A DNA stretch of 62,763 nucleotides from NCBI GenBank assembly GCA_964576475.1, contig CAZNVG010000004.1, forward strand, positions 1 to 62,763. The letters are read 5' to 3'. A program made the position numbers and the translations under genes. Under the pieces are notes generated by a model. That model worked only from the letters and a program-made list of their open reading frames with translations. It made no database searches and was not told where the DNA came from. Shown piece by piece: positions 60,983-62,763 of this stretch (its first letter is position 1; every line of letters starts with the position of its first letter). This DNA is from CAZNVG01 sp964576475. Lineage in GTDB: Bacteria > Patescibacteriota > Saccharimonadia > Saccharimonadales > CAZNVG01.

Positions 60983-61011
60983 ATTATATGTTAGTAATCA
61001 TGAACCTTCAA
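60983..61011 (-). promoter_or_regulatory. Near-consensus promoter of the VirB6-like gene, leaderless
   Basis: Minus strand: TTGAAG (61006-61011), an exact 17-bp spacer and perfect TATAAT (60983-60988), ending 7 nt before the ATG at 60975. This is the clearest leaderless arrangement in the window. Confidence 0.72.
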
Positions 61012-61087
61012 TCCAGATATTAAAGCAGCTTTGCCGTGATGTTATGTGGCGGTATTCTAATGCCAGCAAGATTAAAAGGTCTTAACG

Positions 61088-61121
61088 CCTAGTTGAACTA
61101 GGTAAACAGTGGTGTTATTAT
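61088..61121 (+). promoter_or_regulatory. Promoter overlapped by a 15-bp operator-like palindrome
   Basis: TTGAAC (61093-61098), a 17-bp spacer and TATTAT (61116-61121) preceded by TGT. The perfect inverted repeat CCTAGTT-G-AACTAGG (61088-61102) covers the -35 box. A bound regulator would block polymerase. It lies 40 bp before the small anchored protein and pilin genes. Confidence 0.65.
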
Positions 61122-61160
61122 TCTTATGAGCAACAACAGTTAGAACAAAAAGAACAGAAA

Positions 61161-61682
61161 ATGCCAGACCCTATCGGACCCATGACACCTCAAGATTTCA
61201 GCTTTATCTCAAGCCAGCAACTTCCTCCCCCTAAAAAGTCGCATACAAAAGTGGTAGTTATGGGAGTAATAATCGTAGTTATAATTTTAGTAGTTGGATT
61301 ATTTGTGATGCTGCTGCCGAGCAAGGGCGAGCGACCTATGTCGACAATTCCTGAGGAAAATACTGTTGACTTCGCTAATGGTGGCGCTGTAGTCAAGGAT
61401 TTCAATAGTAAACTGCAGTCCCAAGAATATACCGAGGCGCTCGCATATTTCTCGAACGAAACGCGACCTACAGAAGCAGACCTAAAATCGCTAACACAAC
61501 CCATTATAGACAACTACGTACTAGATAAATGCACCTACGAATCAGCGACAAAAGATGACACGACATCTGTGAAGGTGGCTTGTCCGGCCAAAACAAACAA
61601 CAAAATGTACAGTTTTATCTACTCACTAAAGTCGTTTGATAGCAGGCTGCGCATTGTTAATATAAGCCTAGGTACGATATGA
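61161..61682 (+). CDS. Membrane-anchored small extracytoplasmic protein, unknown
   Basis: 173 aa. A cytoplasmic start (about 1-28) and one long helix (about 29-52, VVVMGVIIVVIILVVGLFVM) precede an outside domain (about 65-173) with two cysteines (DKCTYES, VACPAKT). The domain, with a helical pair followed by strands, resembles small NTF2/DUF4878-like domains but this is not firm. It overlaps the pilin gene by ATGA, so it probably belongs to the pilus apparatus. Confidence 0.7.
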   Translation: MPDPIGPMTPQDFSFISSQQLPPPKKSHTKVVVMGVIIVVIILVVGLFVMLLPSKGERPMSTIPEENTVDFANGGAVVKDFNSKLQSQEYTEALAYFSNETRPTEADLKSLTQPIIDNYVLDKCTYESATKDDTTSVKVACPAKTNNKMYSFIYSLKSFDSRLRIVNISLGTI

Positions 61683-62416
61683 GAATAAGAATATCCCCAC
61701 ATAAGTCGATGCTTGCTGTGCTAATGCTTGCAAATATTCTGGCCATGACAGTAGCAGGTAGGGCTGTCGCGGCAGCTACATGCTACTCACAAACTCAAGC
61801 GATTGCCGGAAAGCATTATTTCGTTGTTGGTACATGTCCAGACGCACCGGGGATTGTGGATATTAATTCAAATAAATGTTATGTGACCTTCAACAACGGC
61901 GGAATCACATTTCCCACACCATATGACAATGGACTCGCATGCGGTGCAGCAATGGTTGATGTTTTGAAGCAAGAGGGTGCGCTACCCGATGGATGTCCGT
62001 ACAGCGGAGTCGCTGGCAATCCATCTGTTGGTTGTCCATATCTTGATGGTCAATTTGGTACGCTAAACCCAGATATTAATAACGCTCCAAGGGATGTCAG
62101 TATCGGTGCTACTCCCCCTACTCCTTCGACTAGCACGCCGGTAAGGATCGAAGATGATGACGCGCTTATCGCGACATTAGAGCAAAACCCTATATACGTT
62201 CGGCTTATTCAGGTGGTAAATTTCCTATCTGCAGGTGTCATACTTATCATCATAATCGCAATCACAATATCGGGAATTCAGTACTCGGCTAGCGGCGACA
62301 GCCCAGACATGGCGAAAATGGCAAAAGACCGCATCAAGAACGCGGTGATCGCCCTTGTACTCTATCTGTTTATGTACGCACTGCTACAATGGATTGTTCC
62401 TGGAGGATTATTCTAA
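61679..62416 (+). CDS. VirB2/TrbC-like pilin candidate
   Basis: 245 aa with a signal peptide (about 1-32, ending AVAAAT). A cysteine-containing outside region (about 33-165) leads to two C-terminal helices (about 180-202 and 222-240) around SASGDSPDMAKMAKDRIKNA. That helix-loop-helix, with a polar loop facing the cytoplasm, is the VirB2/TrbC pilin layout, here with a large N-terminal extension. It is followed directly by a second protein of the same type. Confidence 0.75.
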   Translation: MRIRISPHKSMLAVLMLANILAMTVAGRAVAAATCYSQTQAIAGKHYFVVGTCPDAPGIVDINSNKCYVTFNNGGITFPTPYDNGLACGAAMVDVLKQEGALPDGCPYSGVAGNPSVGCPYLDGQFGTLNPDINNAPRDVSIGATPPTPSTSTPVRIEDDDALIATLEQNPIYVRLIQVVNFLSAGVILIIIIAITISGIQYSASGDSPDMAKMAKDRIKNAVIALVLYLFMYALLQWIVPGGLF

Positions 62417-62763
62417 ATGATGTTTATCGTAACCACCCTACTGAAAATACCCCTACTGTTTGCTGTCAAAACAGGAGAGCAATGTAATAAGGGCACCATT
62501 CCCCTCCTGAAGCCGTGGTACCAGTACCTCACATTTGATGACGAGTGTAAGGTTATGGATAACACACTCGACCAGCCAAATAACCTTTGGCTCATAGGTG
62601 CAGTTATATTTGAGGATCTCCTGCGAATTGCAGCACTTGTAGCGGTTGGATATGTCATCGCTGGTGGGTTCAAGATGATGACATCTCAGGGCGAGCCGCA
62701 AGCGTTTGCTGCAGGACGTAAGACCGCGATAAACGCACTCATTGGAATGGCGATAGCTATTAT
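62417..62763 (+). CDS. Second VirB2/TrbC-like pilin candidate, truncated by window end
   Basis: 115 codons are visible from the ATG at 62417, which abuts the previous stop; a second ATG follows at 62420. A short hydrophobic start (MMFIVTTLLKIPLLFAV) and an outside segment with two cysteines lead to IFEDLLRIAALVAVGYVIAG, GFKMMTSQGEPQAFAAGRKT and a second helix cut by the window edge. The loop resembles that of the preceding gene, so the two may be tandem pilin paralogues. Confidence 0.72.
   Translation, partial: MMFIVTTLLKIPLLFAVKTGEQCNKGTIPLLKPWYQYLTFDDECKVMDNTLDQPNNLWLIGAVIFEDLLRIAALVAVGYVIAGGFKMMTSQGEPQAFAAGRKTAINALIGMAIAI

Noticed and set aside
1..62763. Alternative genetic code with TGA read as glycine or tryptophan
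   Set aside because: TGA terminates several genes at the family's expected length (for example 11284 and 61682), and Trp and Gly use normal codons.
1..62763. CRISPR arrays, insertion sequences, integrases or prophage genes
   Set aside because: None recognised; no regularly spaced repeats or transposase or integrase motifs were seen.

Overview
The window looks like a chromosome segment from a Patescibacteria/CPR bacterium, most likely Candidatus Saccharibacteria (TM7). This is an inference from gene content. It carries the classic replication-origin block (jag, yidC, rnpA, rpmH on one strand; dnaA, dnaN, recF on the other). Genes are tightly packed and often overlap by ATGA. Moderate GC, the standard code (TGA is a stop) and a Saccharibacteria-style type IV secretion/pilus locus with wall hydrolases also fit. 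No rRNA, CRISPR array, insertion sequence or prophage was seen. Three 10-N assembly gaps (30686-30695, 32364-32373, 44147-44156) interrupt rmlB, a family 2 glycosyltransferase and recF.

Layout. (1) 1-8 kb: a tRNA-Asn, an apolipoprotein N-acyltransferase homologue, and a long minus-strand run. That run contains a coupled redox operon: a NOX/ferric-reductase-like transmembrane flavocytochrome, a membrane-anchored extracytoplasmic cytochrome b5, a DUF4352-like anchored protein, and a protein that is only a four-helix voltage-sensor domain. Their order and overlaps suggest one function. (2) 8-39 kb: a surface-polysaccharide province. It holds an O-antigen-ligase-like protein, a polyprenyl-phosphate sugar transferase, GT2/GT4 enzymes, three GtrA proteins and two large GT-C-like membrane proteins. 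It also holds nucleotide-sugar enzymes for GDP-mannose, UDP-glucuronate/UDP-xylose and dTDP-rhamnose, plus a Wzm/Wzt ABC exporter. (3) Inside it, at 22.9-23.6 kb, a strong consensus promoter drives a GC-rich small membrane-protein gene, followed by a complete type III hammerhead ribozyme. (4) 39-45 kb: origin region with DnaA boxes on both sides of dnaA and a DnaA-trio-like unwinding element before dnaN. (5) 45-62.8 kb: a type IV secretion/pilus-like system. It contains a VirB4 ATPase, a second stand-alone VirB4/TraC N-terminal-like protein, a PrgI protein, a VirB6-like polytopic protein, tandem VirB2/TrbC-like pilin candidates, a membrane protein ending in a LAS-type murein peptidase, and a GH3 (NagZ-like) plus lytic-transglycosylase fusion.

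How it may work together (inference). The polysaccharide genes build and export a rhamnose/mannose/xylose-type glycan. The T4SS-like locus with its murein hydrolases would serve DNA uptake or host attachment. The redox operon would move electrons out across the membrane, with the voltage-sensor protein possibly balancing charge. Several genes have a near-consensus -10 box only 6-8 nt before the ATG, so leaderless mRNAs appear common here.
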